In this document: piece by piece, positions 8,606 to 15,685 of the stretch
Layout: the number at the start of each line of letters is the position of its first letter
Position numbering within the stretch: position 1 is the stretch's first letter
IMG/VR virus record: IMGVR_UViG_3300030098_003125
Location: 1-33,043 of that record
DNA from: a virus
Length of the DNA stretch: 33,043 nt
Direction: 5' to 3' (one strand)
The notes under the pieces: generated by a model
The model's input: only the letters and a program-made list of their open reading frames with translations
Told to the model about the DNA's origin: nothing
Databases searched by the model: none
Translations under genes and position numbers: made by a program

Positions 8606-10225
8606 TTAAGCACCAAAATAAGTGGACATAGGAATAGAAAGACGACCAGTGTTTTCGTCATACAAAAGCTTATCTATTGGTCCAGTAGATCCAGTGTGTC
8701 TGTTCTTCAGAATCCTTAGTTGCATTTCAGATCTTTCAGCAGGGTCTCCTTGTTGATTTCTTTCTGCTGAAATACATAGATCAGATAATTGTAAAATTGC
8801 TGAGCTGCCTCTCAAATCTGAGGTAGAAACTTGTGATCCCTGCTCATGTGATACACCTTGTGGTCTTCTTAAATGAGAGACAAGAATGATAGCGACACCA
8901 GTACTTTCAACTACCTGTCTAAGTTTTGTACAAGTAATATCAATAGCTCTTCTCTCATCTACATCAGCTAATCCAGAGATGACAATAGTTAGATGGTCAA
9001 GAATAACTACATCAACTCCTTCTGCTGTAGCCATGTATTGAATCTGTTCTATTAACCTGTCTGGTTCCATTGAACCGAAATGGTCATAGAGGAATAATTT
9101 TTCTGTACCAAATAATTTATCAAAGGCTGATTTTAATCCTTCTACTTCTTCTATCTGTTCTTCTAAATGCAGTGGCTTATTAAGTTCTATTCCCAATATG
9201 CCTTGCATAGTTCTTTGTACTGACTCTTCTAAAGCTATGTATCCAACAGTCAATTTATTCTTTAAAAAATGATGAGCTAACTCTCTACACAAACTTGATT
9301 TCCCTGTTCCTGATCCAGCGCAAATCGTAATCATTTGGGATTTACGAAAACCCCTCGTGAATTGATCCAGCATTGGATAAGGAAAAGGACAAACAGAACT
9401 TGCTCCTTCTTTAGTTAGCTCTTCCCATAAATCATTTGCATTTAAGATTGAATCCGGTCTAACAGGTGTTGCCTTCCACAACAGACTTTTAAGCTCTTCT
9501 CCTTCACCTGCGAGGAGCATTTCATTAGCATCTTTTCTTGGTAATCGGCATATAGCTGCTTTTCCAGCAGGTAATATTTCAATTGCTTTTTCTGCTGCTT
9601 GGATACCAGGTTCATCTGAATCGAAGCATAGAACAATTTTGTTGAATTGATTTAGCCATTTTAAATTTGCAGCTAAATACTTATTAGCAGATTGAGCGCC
9701 AGATGGTAGAGAAACCACAGGAAATTTGTTGCCTTGTACTTGTGAAATAGACATAGCATCTATCTCTCCTTCAGTAATTACAGCAAAAATGTTTCCGTAA
9801 CTACCGTGTTGACGCCATAGTTTTTGCCCCCATAACTGTACATTTTTACAGTCACCTACCCATATAAATTTCTTATCTTTAAACCTTATATGTTGTGCTG
9901 ATTGTCTACCTAGTTGATCTTCATAAGTAGCTACTTGTACAGGAGAGCCATTGTAATCAGCTATTCCATAGTTAAAAAACTTGGCAGTTTCTTCTGTAAT
10001 ACCACGCTTGGGAAGTTCTTTTGGCGTGACGAATTTTATTAATGGTGGTGTCACTGGTGTAGAGGAGTAATAAGATTTACGTTTGTGTTTTGTTTCAGTA
10101 GGAGCAGGCACTCTGTAACTACAGCCAAAGCAAAAAGCATGACCGTCTGAATAGACAGCAAGATTGTCTTTACTGCCACAGTTAGGACAGGGGCTTTTCT
10201 TGACGTACTTGTTTGTTTCTGTCAT
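8606..10225 (-). CDS. DNA primase-helicase (T7 gp4-like)
   Basis: A bifunctional replisome enzyme that lays RNA primers and unwinds the fork as a hexamer. Of 539 residues, a zinc-binding domain comes first (C13, C16, C32, C35). A TOPRIM primase domain follows with 'VITEGEIDAMS' (E152) and 'LCFDSDEPG' (D202, D204). The RecA-type helicase has Walker A GSGTGKS at 304-310, Walker B 'VVILDH' (D410) and 'LVSHLRRP' (H451). The C-terminus ends 'ENTGRLSIPMSTYFGA' without the acidic tail that in T7 gp4 contacts the phage DNA polymerase. The next gene is the exonuclease, 2 bp away. ATG 10225 overlaps a 40-codon ORF by 44 bp. Function is certain; how it couples to a host polymerase is open. Confidence 0.96.
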   Translation of the reverse strand: MTETNKYVKKSPCPNCGSKDNLAVYSDGHAFCFGCSYRVPAPTETKHKRKSYYSSTPVTPPLIKFVTPKELPKRGITEETAKFFNYGIADYNGSPVQVATYEDQLGRQSAQHIRFKDKKFIWVGDCKNVQLWGQKLWRQHGSYGNIFAVITEGEIDAMSISQVQGNKFPVVSLPSGAQSANKYLAANLKWLNQFNKIVLCFDSDEPGIQAAEKAIEILPAGKAAICRLPRKDANEMLLAGEGEELKSLLWKATPVRPDSILNANDLWEELTKEGASSVCPFPYPMLDQFTRGFRKSQMITICAGSGTGKSSLCRELAHHFLKNKLTVGYIALEESVQRTMQGILGIELNKPLHLEEQIEEVEGLKSAFDKLFGTEKLFLYDHFGSMEPDRLIEQIQYMATAEGVDVVILDHLTIVISGLADVDERRAIDITCTKLRQVVESTGVAIILVSHLRRPQGVSHEQGSQVSTSDLRGSSAILQLSDLCISAERNQQGDPAERSEMQLRILKNRHTGSTGPIDKLLYDENTGRLSIPMSTYFGA

Positions 10226-10304
10226 TAGCTTTCCAATGTTCGATTAGGTCTTGAAGTTCTTTAATTCTTTTTTCTGCATGTTCAATGCGTTGTTTGTTAT
10301 TCAT
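10182..10304 (-). CDS. Tiny charged helical ORF overlapping the primase start
   Basis: A 40-codon ORF (MNNKQRIEHAEKRIKELQDL, continuing IEHWKANDRNKQV) that looks like a single charged amphipathic helix. Its ATG overlaps the stop of the preceding 57-codon ORF (ATGAATAA) and its last 44 bp overlap the start of the primase-helicase gene. The overlap pattern fits translational coupling, but it could be only a leader that delivers ribosomes to gp4. No family recognised. Confidence 0.45.
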   Translation of the reverse strand: MNNKQRIEHAEKRIKELQDLIEHWKANDRNKQVRQEKPLS

Positions 10305-10470
10305 TTTCGTAAATTCTTTTACCTGCTTTTACAATTTCTTTTCCTAGTTGCTCACTTGTCCATTCCCTTTGAAAAGCTAAAGCTGACCAATCTTCTGTTG
10401 TTAATTTCACAAGAACCTTTGTGTTTAAAAACTCCATTGGCATTGAATTAGGGATTTTTGTAATGTCCAT
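10297..10470 (-). CDS. Small hypothetical protein, 57 aa
   Basis: ORF MDITKIPNSMPMEFLNTKVL then 'VKLTTEDWSALAFQREWTSEQLGKEIVKAGKRIYENE'. It is soluble-looking with a C-terminal helical half, and the function is unknown. Its ATG immediately follows the TAA of the 46-codon ORF (no gap) and its stop overlaps the next ATG, so it lies in an unbroken coupled series from endonuclease I to primase. In T7 this interval holds the gene 3.5 lysozyme, which is not present here. Confidence 0.62.
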   Translation of the reverse strand: MDITKIPNSMPMEFLNTKVLVKLTTEDWSALAFQREWTSEQLGKEIVKAGKRIYENE

Positions 10471-10611
10471 TTATTTAAATCCTTTTACAGGTTTTAGGTT
10501 TAGTTTTGCTTTCGGCTTGACCAATCTTGGTCTTGCTCTGCTGCCAGTGTTGTAGTTGCGACTAGTGCCGCCAGGTTGTGCTTTGTATGCACCACTTTTT
10601 TTTGCTTTCAT
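10471..10611 (-). CDS. Small very basic protein, 46 aa
   Basis: ORF MKAKKSGAYKAQPGGTSRNY followed by 'NTGSRARPRLVKPKAKLNLKPVKGFK': about a quarter of the residues are Lys/Arg and none are acidic. A nucleic-acid-binding role would suit the composition, but that is inference. Its ATG overlaps the endonuclease stop by 1 bp (TAATG) and the following gene starts directly at its stop. Too short for routine gene callers. Confidence 0.6.
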   Translation of the reverse strand: MKAKKSGAYKAQPGGTSRNYNTGSRARPRLVKPKAKLNLKPVKGFK

Positions 10612-11048
10612 TAGTACCAATCATTAGGAATTGTTTTATGACACCAGAGAAACCCATTCCTAGTAGCCCATTGACCATAAGAAAGGCTTCTCTTTTTGCC
10701 ACGACTTAGTTTTGTCTTTGCGTTCTGAAAGCAGAAACGTATATCTAAACTGGGATTTGCCGCCTTAACCGCAAGCATTTTCCTTCGGTCTTCTTTAGAT
10801 AAATAACCTTTGGTTTCAATGATGATCCCATTGCCAAGGATAAAGTCAGGGCAGTAGCTGCAACTGAGAATGTACTTAAGATCAAGGGATTCATAACTAA
10901 AGGCAACTTTATTTTTGTTTAGGGTAGCGGCAATTCCAGCTTCAAATTTACTTCTGTACTTTTGTTTAGAACTCGTTTGCTGCAACTGTTGAGGCTGGCA
11001 TTGGGCACTCTTGGCTTGGCTCCTGTGGCTCTTCTGTTTGAAAGCCAT
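10611..11048 (-). CDS. Endonuclease I (T7 gp3-like Holliday junction resolvase)
   Basis: It resolves branched DNA during packaging and takes part in host DNA breakdown. The catalytic set of T7 endonuclease I (E20, D55, E65, K67) is visible as E36 in 'KYRSKFEAGIA', D68 in 'CPDFILGNG', and E78/K80 in 'IIIETKGYLS', with the family's 'DIRFCFQNAKTKLSRGKKRSLSYGQWATRNGFLW' downstream. I chose ATG 11048 because AAGGAG lies 11 nt upstream; it gives 145 residues (T7: 149) and an 83-bp overlap with the SSB gene. An ATG at 11078 without a Shine-Dalgarno sequence, or a TTG at 10985 with less overlap, are alternatives. The enzyme assignment is firm, the start less so. Confidence 0.9.
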   Translation of the reverse strand: MAFKQKSHRSQAKSAQCQPQQLQQTSSKQKYRSKFEAGIAATLNKNKVAFSYESLDLKYILSCSYCPDFILGNGIIIETKGYLSKEDRRKMLAVKAANPSLDIRFCFQNAKTKLSRGKKRSLSYGQWATRNGFLWCHKTIPNDWY

Positions 11049-11601
11049 ATCCAGTTGCACTCCTTGAGTATTCAACATGGTTTTTAATCATTACTGCTTC
11101 AGGTTGAATTTTTATTCCAACTCCAAAAGCAGGAGTTTCCCAACCGCTACAACGTAGGTTGACTTGTCCTGTAGTGCCTGGACCACATTTGTTAACAACA
11201 ACCTTTTGGCTGTCAGACATCACAGAACCATCAGCATTAAATAATGTTGGTGGTCTGTTCTTCCACTGAGTACCATCAGGTCTTGCACCACCTACCTTCA
11301 TCTTTGCTCTGACTTTAAAATAACCTTTGGTTTCTCCTCCATCAGTTACTTCTTCAAAGCCCCAAGGCAAGGCAGCAAGTTTAAATTTCTTACTTGGATT
11401 AGCAGTTTTTAGTTGTGCCTTCCATCTATCAAGAAGACCAGTTAATTGTTGTTCAATTTCCTGTGATTCTTCTGGATCTATGAGGCAAGTAATTCTCCAT
11501 TCACCCATAGGATCAAACTTAGTGTCTGGTTCTACAAGCCATGCAAATTGAAACTTACAAATTGGTGTGGTGACGTTTAGAATTTCAGATTTGAGATTCA
11601 T
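10966..11601 (-). CDS. Single-stranded DNA-binding protein (T7 gp2.5-like)
   Basis: It coats ssDNA and organises the replisome. The 211 residues (T7 gp2.5: 232) show 'CKFQFAWLVEPDTKFDPMGEWRITCLIDPEE', a gp2.5-type strand pair, 'GYFKVRAKMKVGG', 'RPPTLFNADGSVM' and 'CSGWETPAFGVGIKIQPEAVMI'. The C-terminus keeps the terminal aromatic residue (…VAANEF), but the tail has only scattered Glu (EEPQEPSQE) rather than the dense acidic run that in T7 docks DNA polymerase and gp4. This fits the missing polymerase gene. The gene follows RNA polymerase after about 100 bp, which include a perfect ACCATATGGT palindrome at 11643-11652. Confidence 0.9.
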   Translation of the reverse strand: MNLKSEILNVTTPICKFQFAWLVEPDTKFDPMGEWRITCLIDPEESQEIEQQLTGLLDRWKAQLKTANPSKKFKLAALPWGFEEVTDGGETKGYFKVRAKMKVGGARPDGTQWKNRPPTLFNADGSVMSDSQKVVVNKCGPGTTGQVNLRCSGWETPAFGVGIKIQPEAVMIKNHVEYSRSATGYGFQTEEPQEPSQECPMPASTVAANEF

Positions 11602-11704
11602 TTGTGTAAATCAGTTAGTGGATCTGTTGTAATCGCTTGAAAACCATATGGTCATCATGCGCGTATGTAATCTTACTCCTCATTTATCCCTTGTCACTTA
11701 TTCA

Positions 11705-14116
11705 TCAACTAAATACATAAGGAGCTGACATAACTTCTTTAATATCAAAGTCTCCCATTTCTAATGGTGCTGGTAATTTACTTGGATCATCTAACTGAGT
11801 AGAAGCTTGATCATATAAATCATTTAATACATTATTCTGATAAATCTCTACAAAACTTTCCTTAGCACAAGTAACAAAGTCTTCTATTTGTCCTGCTACT
11901 GCTCCATAACAATCATGGATAGTACAAACCTGATCTATTCCCCTGCTCTTTGCCTTCTCTAAAGCTAAGTGAACATTAGCAGCATCCATGCTGTGTACGA
12001 AATTAGCTGGAAAACTTTGTACTGATCTTCTTTTATCTATTTCATCTAAATCTTCTAATAGTGTCAGTCTTATAGTGCTATGCCCCATTTGAGTTTTAAT
12101 CTTTTTACTAAAAGTTTTTTGATAACTTTGCTTAACTAGAAAATTAGAAGGAGTTAACCATTCAATTTGTTTTTCTTCTTTTGTAAAACATCTACCTAAT
12201 TTAGTTAAATAAGACATAACTTCAGTAGAAGAAGGACATACATCTGCAACTGATTGTTTAATCATTTCTGCTAGATAATGGTAATGTTTAAATGTCTGAG
12301 TACCCCAAGGAACTTCTATGTTATGCTTAACTAAATACTCCTTCAAACACAAGGCTATACCATAGATTGTACCTGAATAAGGTATCATCATAATTGGTTT
12401 CTTTATTAGTTTCCTTGTTATAAATTCTTTATGATCAAACCAATCTTTTGCATATGGTCTTTCGTCATTTGATAGATTAAATATTAAATTAGTTCTTATA
12501 TTTTCATATAAATCTTGTGGTTCTTCTGACTTGCATAAGTTAACTGAACTAGCAAGATGTTGATCTAAAACCATTGCTGCAAAATGTTGATATCCATTAT
12601 TAGTTCCATCAAGCATGACTGGATGATGACTAATAAATCCATATCCCTGTTCATCTAATCCATTCATGTCTAAGCACCAACTAAGAAATTGCCAAGGCTC
12701 TTCTGCTTTACTCCATAAACTCACATAACTCTCAGGATTACCTGCAATATTTCTAGCCATATGGATACCTTCATTATTAGCCCATTCAATTCTTTCCTTA
12801 TAACTAGCTTTAGTCATGCCCCAATGATTTGCACCAGCAATACAAAGCCAATTTCTATCTTGTTCATTTCTAATGGGAGCACCTTTTTTAAATTGATGTA
12901 ATCCTCTAGTTAAATCTGTTCCCTGTGGATTAAACGACCCAGATACTGCATACAAACGACCAGTAAAATCTGCCTGATGTACATGAAAAAAAGACTTAGA
13001 GCGATAGTATTCAGCAGTATCTAAAATAGTTAAACACTGATATCTCTTAGCTCTGTTATGTGCATTAGTGTCACATCTAATTGATTTTTCTCTTTTCCAT
13101 TTATTACGAGCATCATCATTTGTATTTATGTCAAATGGTTTAGGAGGTATAGGTAATGGTTCTGCATCTATCAAGCCGCCAACTTCTGTATTTGTATTCC
13201 AGCAATAGTTAGCAGCTTCCAAGACAACTTCATTAATTCCATACTCAGTACCTTGTAAAGCATTTAATGCAACATAAAAAACTTCTGGGTTCTCATCATC
13301 AAACTCTTTTGAATAGTCATTTCCCTTTGTCTTGACTGCTTTTATATTGCTTAGTCTTTCTGTATAAAATCCACCATCAGCAAAGTTAGACCAGTTCTTA
13401 GGTTGAATAAGACAAGGCATTAGCAGTGGATAAGCAGCTAATCTATTTGTCTTTTGTCTCTTTATCCAAGCTAAACTGCCTTCAGTAAATTCCAGATAAG
13501 TTCTCTTTGTTTTATTAAATAAATATCCTTTATTAACTAGCTTTACCAACCCAACTGACTTCATTAATAGGTCAATTAAAGTTAGACCTACTCTAAGTTT
13601 ATCTTCCTTCTTCCATGCTTCAAATTTATACCCCTTGTTTCTCATATGACCAAGAACCATAGCTCTTCTATAGCCATAGTGTTTTGTGTCACTGATATGA
13701 GTTTTTAATATCTCAAAATATCTAGGATCATCTTTATTAAAAACAGAAAATTTAATTTCATCTTCTAATAAACTTCCTATCTTTACTGCTACAGCAGCAG
13801 CAGAAGTTTTGTTTTGACTGACGTTATCTAAAATTACTTTAAATGCTATGTAAGCAACAACATCAATATCACTAAACTTTTGCAGGATGATGGCAGCTCT
13901 TGCTTTTCTTCCTGGCGTTGCTCTCCAAGCTCTATCAATAAACTTACCAATCTCTTCTACAAAAGGTTGTAATCCTGCATGCATCATGGAGATGGCATAA
14001 GGATTATCTGATTCCCTACCTTTTTCTATGTTGTGTCTAATACGACTGCTATAAGCATCAAATGCTCTACCAGCCATTTCGTTTTCATGTTGGACCTGAA
14101 TCTGGGCTTGATCCAT
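11705..14116 (-). CDS. Single-subunit phage RNA polymerase (T7 gp1-like)
   Basis: It transcribes the middle and late genes from phage promoters. At 803 residues it is about 80 shorter than T7 RNAP (883). The catalytic motifs are intact: motif A 'VMLDGTNNGYQHFAAM' (D503, matching T7 D537), motif B 'TRKLIKKPIMMIPYSGT' (K572/K573, Y580, matching K631/Y639) and motif C 'TIHDCYGAVAG' (D735, matching D812), preceded by 'FVHSMDAANVHLALEKA'. 'FTGRLYAVSGSFNPQGTDLTRG' at about 384-405 is another family block. ATG 14116 has AGAGG at good spacing. A stem-loop arrangement lies immediately upstream. Promoters used by this enzyme were not identifiable by eye. Confidence 0.96.
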   Translation of the reverse strand: MDQAQIQVQHENEMAGRAFDAYSSRIRHNIEKGRESDNPYAISMMHAGLQPFVEEIGKFIDRAWRATPGRKARAAIILQKFSDIDVVAYIAFKVILDNVSQNKTSAAAVAVKIGSLLEDEIKFSVFNKDDPRYFEILKTHISDTKHYGYRRAMVLGHMRNKGYKFEAWKKEDKLRVGLTLIDLLMKSVGLVKLVNKGYLFNKTKRTYLEFTEGSLAWIKRQKTNRLAAYPLLMPCLIQPKNWSNFADGGFYTERLSNIKAVKTKGNDYSKEFDDENPEVFYVALNALQGTEYGINEVVLEAANYCWNTNTEVGGLIDAEPLPIPPKPFDINTNDDARNKWKREKSIRCDTNAHNRAKRYQCLTILDTAEYYRSKSFFHVHQADFTGRLYAVSGSFNPQGTDLTRGLHQFKKGAPIRNEQDRNWLCIAGANHWGMTKASYKERIEWANNEGIHMARNIAGNPESYVSLWSKAEEPWQFLSWCLDMNGLDEQGYGFISHHPVMLDGTNNGYQHFAAMVLDQHLASSVNLCKSEEPQDLYENIRTNLIFNLSNDERPYAKDWFDHKEFITRKLIKKPIMMIPYSGTIYGIALCLKEYLVKHNIEVPWGTQTFKHYHYLAEMIKQSVADVCPSSTEVMSYLTKLGRCFTKEEKQIEWLTPSNFLVKQSYQKTFSKKIKTQMGHSTIRLTLLEDLDEIDKRRSVQSFPANFVHSMDAANVHLALEKAKSRGIDQVCTIHDCYGAVAGQIEDFVTCAKESFVEIYQNNVLNDLYDQASTQLDDPSKLPAPLEMGDFDIKEVMSAPYVFS

Positions 14117-14117
14117 T

Positions 14118-14169
14118 GGTAACCTCTTGTTTTGTAAAAGTTACCTAAGCCAATTAAACCCAGGTAACT
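14118..14169 (-). promoter_or_regulatory. Mutually exclusive hairpins in the RNA polymerase leader
   Basis: On the minus strand AGTTACCT (14169-14162) can pair with AGGTAACT (14146-14139), loop 15 nt, followed by TTTTAC. Alternatively the middle GGTAAC (14145-14140) can pair with GTTACC (14123-14118), which lies between the AGAGG ribosome-binding site and ATG 14116. The first pairing would leave the site open; the second would cover it. It may be a terminator or attenuator ahead of the polymerase gene. Pairing is read directly; function is inferred. Confidence 0.45.
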
Positions 14170-14176
14170 ATGGTTT

Positions 14177-14371
14177 TTAAATTAGTTCTCTACTATCAAC
14201 AACCATCATTCCGTCAGCTTCAGGCCATTTATCCCTTGCTATTTCAACTGCTTTCTTTGCAGAAGATGCAGTGATTAGCTCAGTTCTGACACCTGGATCA
14301 TAATTAGAATCTGAGACTTTAATTACAAATAGTTTCTTAGGCAAAGCACTAGAAAAAGAATGATAGGACAT
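14177..14371 (-). CDS. Small early protein upstream of RNA polymerase
   Basis: A 64-residue protein starting at ATG 14371 (MSYHSFSSALPKKLFVIKVS). This start overlaps the preceding TGA by 1 bp and has GGGAG upstream; a GTG at 14386 would extend it by five residues. The region 'RTELITASSAKKAVEIARDKWPEADGMMVVDSREL' looks like a small alpha/beta domain. There is no catalytic motif and the function is unknown. It is the last of the small early genes before the polymerase. Confidence 0.65.
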   Translation of the reverse strand: MSYHSFSSALPKKLFVIKVSDSNYDPGVRTELITASSAKKAVEIARDKWPEADGMMVVDSRELI

Positions 14372-14562
14372 CAAATATTCTCCCACTCGTTTAAGTCAAG
14401 CATAAAGTTAGCTGTCTCAGCAGCAAACTTAGGAGACACAGTTTGAGCAATCATAAGAATCGCTAACTGCTTTTTCTCACTGTCTGGCAGCTCGCTAAGA
14501 ACGCCTAAGCACTCCTTAACTTTGTTAGAGATGCCGTTAAATTCTTCTTTGTTAATTGGCAC
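14371..14562 (-). CDS. Small helical early protein, 63 aa
   Basis: Starts at GTG 14562, which overlaps the preceding TAG (TAGTG) and has GAGGAAG at good spacing. The chain 'NGISNKVKECLGVLSELPDSEKKQLAILMIAQTVSPKFAAETANFMLDLNEW' is predicted mostly helical and acidic to neutral. No family recognised. It is coupled to both neighbours, so expressed in the early operon; such genes often redirect the host, but nothing in the sequence shows that. Confidence 0.65.
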   Translation of the reverse strand: MPINKEEFNGISNKVKECLGVLSELPDSEKKQLAILMIAQTVSPKFAAETANFMLDLNEWENI

Positions 14563-14765
14563 TAGTCTTCCTCCTTTGTTGTGTAGTAGTTGGTAATAGT
14601 TTCAGCTAACGCTTCTATTAGCTCATGATCCCAAGGTTCATCTTGTGCTAACCCAAAATTACTTAGGTTCTTGATCATGTCTTGTGCTAATTCAGCCTTA
14701 TAGCCTGGTTGTGACATCTGATATTCAGGTGTCCACGGACAATCATTAGGATCTAAATAAGTCAT
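14562..14765 (-). CDS. Small acidic early protein, 67 aa
   Basis: Acidic soluble protein (MTYLDPNDCPWTPEYQMSQP, later 'DEPWDHELIEALAETITNYYTTKEED'). Its ATG overlaps the stop of the zinc-ribbon gene (ATGA) and its TAG overlaps the next GTG. No recognised domain. Aromatic and acidic surface residues would suit a DNA-mimic or host-protein binder, but that is only a guess. Confidence 0.65.
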   Translation of the reverse strand: MTYLDPNDCPWTPEYQMSQPGYKAELAQDMIKNLSNFGLAQDEPWDHELIEALAETITNYYTTKEED

Positions 14766-15115
14766 AAGTCTTTCCTCTTTTTAAGTAGTTTCTTATGTTT
14801 ATTTACTTGACCAGCCCATGAAAGCAGCTCTTCTAATAAATCTGCTATCTCAGCAGCAATAGAAGCTAAGTGTTTTTCACTTCCTTCTAAATCTCCTGCT
14901 TCTTTTTTTACTCCAAGCATGATCGCTTGAAGTTCTTCTACCTCATATTCCCTAGTAGAAAACAAGTGATTACATTTAGTACACCGCCTCCTTCTACGGA
15001 TATAAGGTGTTTGGTCTGTGTTTCTTGTTTCCACTGAAGGAGCGCCAGTAATTTTTTCCTGACCTGCTCCAGTGGATACAAAACTTACAGAGCCACAAGA
15101 AGGGCACTTAAGCAT
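14762..15115 (-). CDS. NrdR-like zinc-ribbon protein without ATP-cone
   Basis: The 117-residue protein opens with an NrdR-type zinc ribbon: C4-P-S-C7 and C45-x-x-C48 in 'YIRRRRRCTKCNHLFSTREYE', the Arg run and 'C..C...F(S/T)T.E' being the family signature. NrdR represses ribonucleotide reductase genes through a ribbon plus an ATP-cone. Here the ATP-cone is absent; instead residues 60-117 form a helical, Lys-rich C-terminal part ('IADLLEELLSWAGQVNKHKKLLKKRKDL'). It may bind DNA of host nrd or other promoters without nucleotide sensing (inference). It starts 2 bp after a small membrane protein gene and overlaps the next gene by 4 bp. Confidence 0.78.
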   Translation of the reverse strand: MLKCPSCGSVSFVSTGAGQEKITGAPSVETRNTDQTPYIRRRRRCTKCNHLFSTREYEVEELQAIMLGVKKEAGDLEGSEKHLASIAAEIADLLEELLSWAGQVNKHKKLLKKRKDL

Positions 15116-15117
15116 AT

Positions 15118-15279
15118 TTAAAAAAGCAAATGGATAATAAATAAAAATCCGGCCAAGGATATTAAGACAAGTTGTCTTTCCCTTAGCATTTGCAGCTCAT
15201 CTTGTTGGCTATCAATAACCTCTAAGGCAGCTGTAACTATCTCCACTCTCGTAGAGTTTTCTGTGATGTTGGTAGACAT
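15118..15279 (-). CDS. Small C-tail-anchored membrane protein, 53 aa
   Basis: ORF MSTNITENSTRVEIVTAALE then 'VIDSQQDELQMLRERQ' and a hydrophobic C-terminal segment 'LVLISLAGFLFIIHLLF'. It thus has a short soluble helix and a single membrane helix at the very C-terminus. ATG 15279 lies 11 nt after the CCCAGAA leader motif that also precedes three other early genes, which strongly supports this start. The stop is 2 bp before the zinc-ribbon gene. An overlapping longer ORF in another frame (15212-15460) crosses the hairpin element and is not a gene. Confidence 0.68.
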   Translation of the reverse strand: MSTNITENSTRVEIVTAALEVIDSQQDELQMLRERQLVLISLAGFLFIIHLLF

Positions 15280-15290
15280 AACAAATAGAT

Positions 15291-15385
15291 TTCTGGGGCT
15301 TTCGTAGCGCTAAAGCACTACTTGTAGGCTCCTTATAAAAAGGAACCTGTGGAAGGCTCATAAAAAGCCCTCCATAGGTTCCTTT
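15291..15385 (-). repeat. Early intergenic repeat element, copy 4 (hairpins plus CCCAGAA leader)
   Basis: In transcript order (minus strand): a 20-bp stem (15385-15366 with 15358-15339) built on CCTATGGAGGGCT/AGCCTTCCACAGG with one A-C mismatch and one G-U, loop TTTTATG, followed by TTTTTAT. Next an alternative 9-bp stem AGGTTCCTT/AAGGAGCCT (15348-15340 with 15334-15326). Then a 7-bp stem GTAGTGC/GCGCTAC (15321-15304). Finally AAGCCCCAGAA with CCCAGAA at 15297-15291. The stem core is shared with copy 2 and partly with copy 3. This copy is the most terminator-like because of its T-run. Confidence 0.75.
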
Positions 15386-15536
15386 AAGAATTAAAAGAAT
15401 CGTTATCAAGCTTTCTTTCAAGATTGCAAAGATAATCATATTCAGGAATAAGAGGACCATAAAGATCCTCTTGTCCTTCGTGTAATGAATGGATTAAATC
15501 TCTTAGATAGAGCAAATCCCATCTAGTTAATTCCAT
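15384..15536 (-). CDS. Small early protein, 50 aa
   Basis: ORF MELTRWDLLYLRDLIHSLHE then 'GQEDLYGPLIPEYDYLCNLERKLDNDSFNS'. Acidic and helical-looking, with no known family. It starts 2 bp after the preceding stop (TGATTATG) and ends at the edge of intergenic repeat copy 4. It forms a coupled trio with the 90- and 47-residue genes upstream. Confidence 0.62.
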   Translation of the reverse strand: MELTRWDLLYLRDLIHSLHEGQEDLYGPLIPEYDYLCNLERKLDNDSFNS

Positions 15537-15538
15537 AA

Positions 15539-15682
15539 TCATTCAGGTAAAGAATCAGAGTCATTAAAAAACCAATCATCATTAGCTTTCGCTATTTGAT
15601 ACTGTCTTAACTTCTCTTCTTCTAGTTCGTATGGGCTCCTATAAGGAACACCAAACGCTTCGAATAGTTCTTTTTCAGTCAT
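15539..15682 (-). CDS. Small early protein, 47 aa
   Basis: ORF MTEKELFEAFGVPYRSPYEL then 'EEEKLRQYQIAKANDDWFFNDSDSLPE'. Acidic and Tyr/Phe-rich, function unknown. ATG 15682 follows the previous TAA by 3 bp and its stop precedes the next ATG by 2 bp, so it belongs to one translational unit with its neighbours. Confidence 0.62.
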   Translation of the reverse strand: MTEKELFEAFGVPYRSPYELEEEKLRQYQIAKANDDWFFNDSDSLPE

Positions 15683-15685
15683 GAT

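Noticed and set aside
11653-11700. AGGGATAA shared by the SSB leader and the capsid leader as a possible phage RNA polymerase promoter
   Set aside because: Only two copies, in otherwise unrelated contexts; too short to separate from chance without more sites.
15212-15460. 82-codon minus-strand ORF with a hydrophobic start
   Set aside because: It runs through the hairpin element and overlaps two better small genes (15118-15279 and 15384-15536), both of which fit the coupled-gene and leader-motif pattern.
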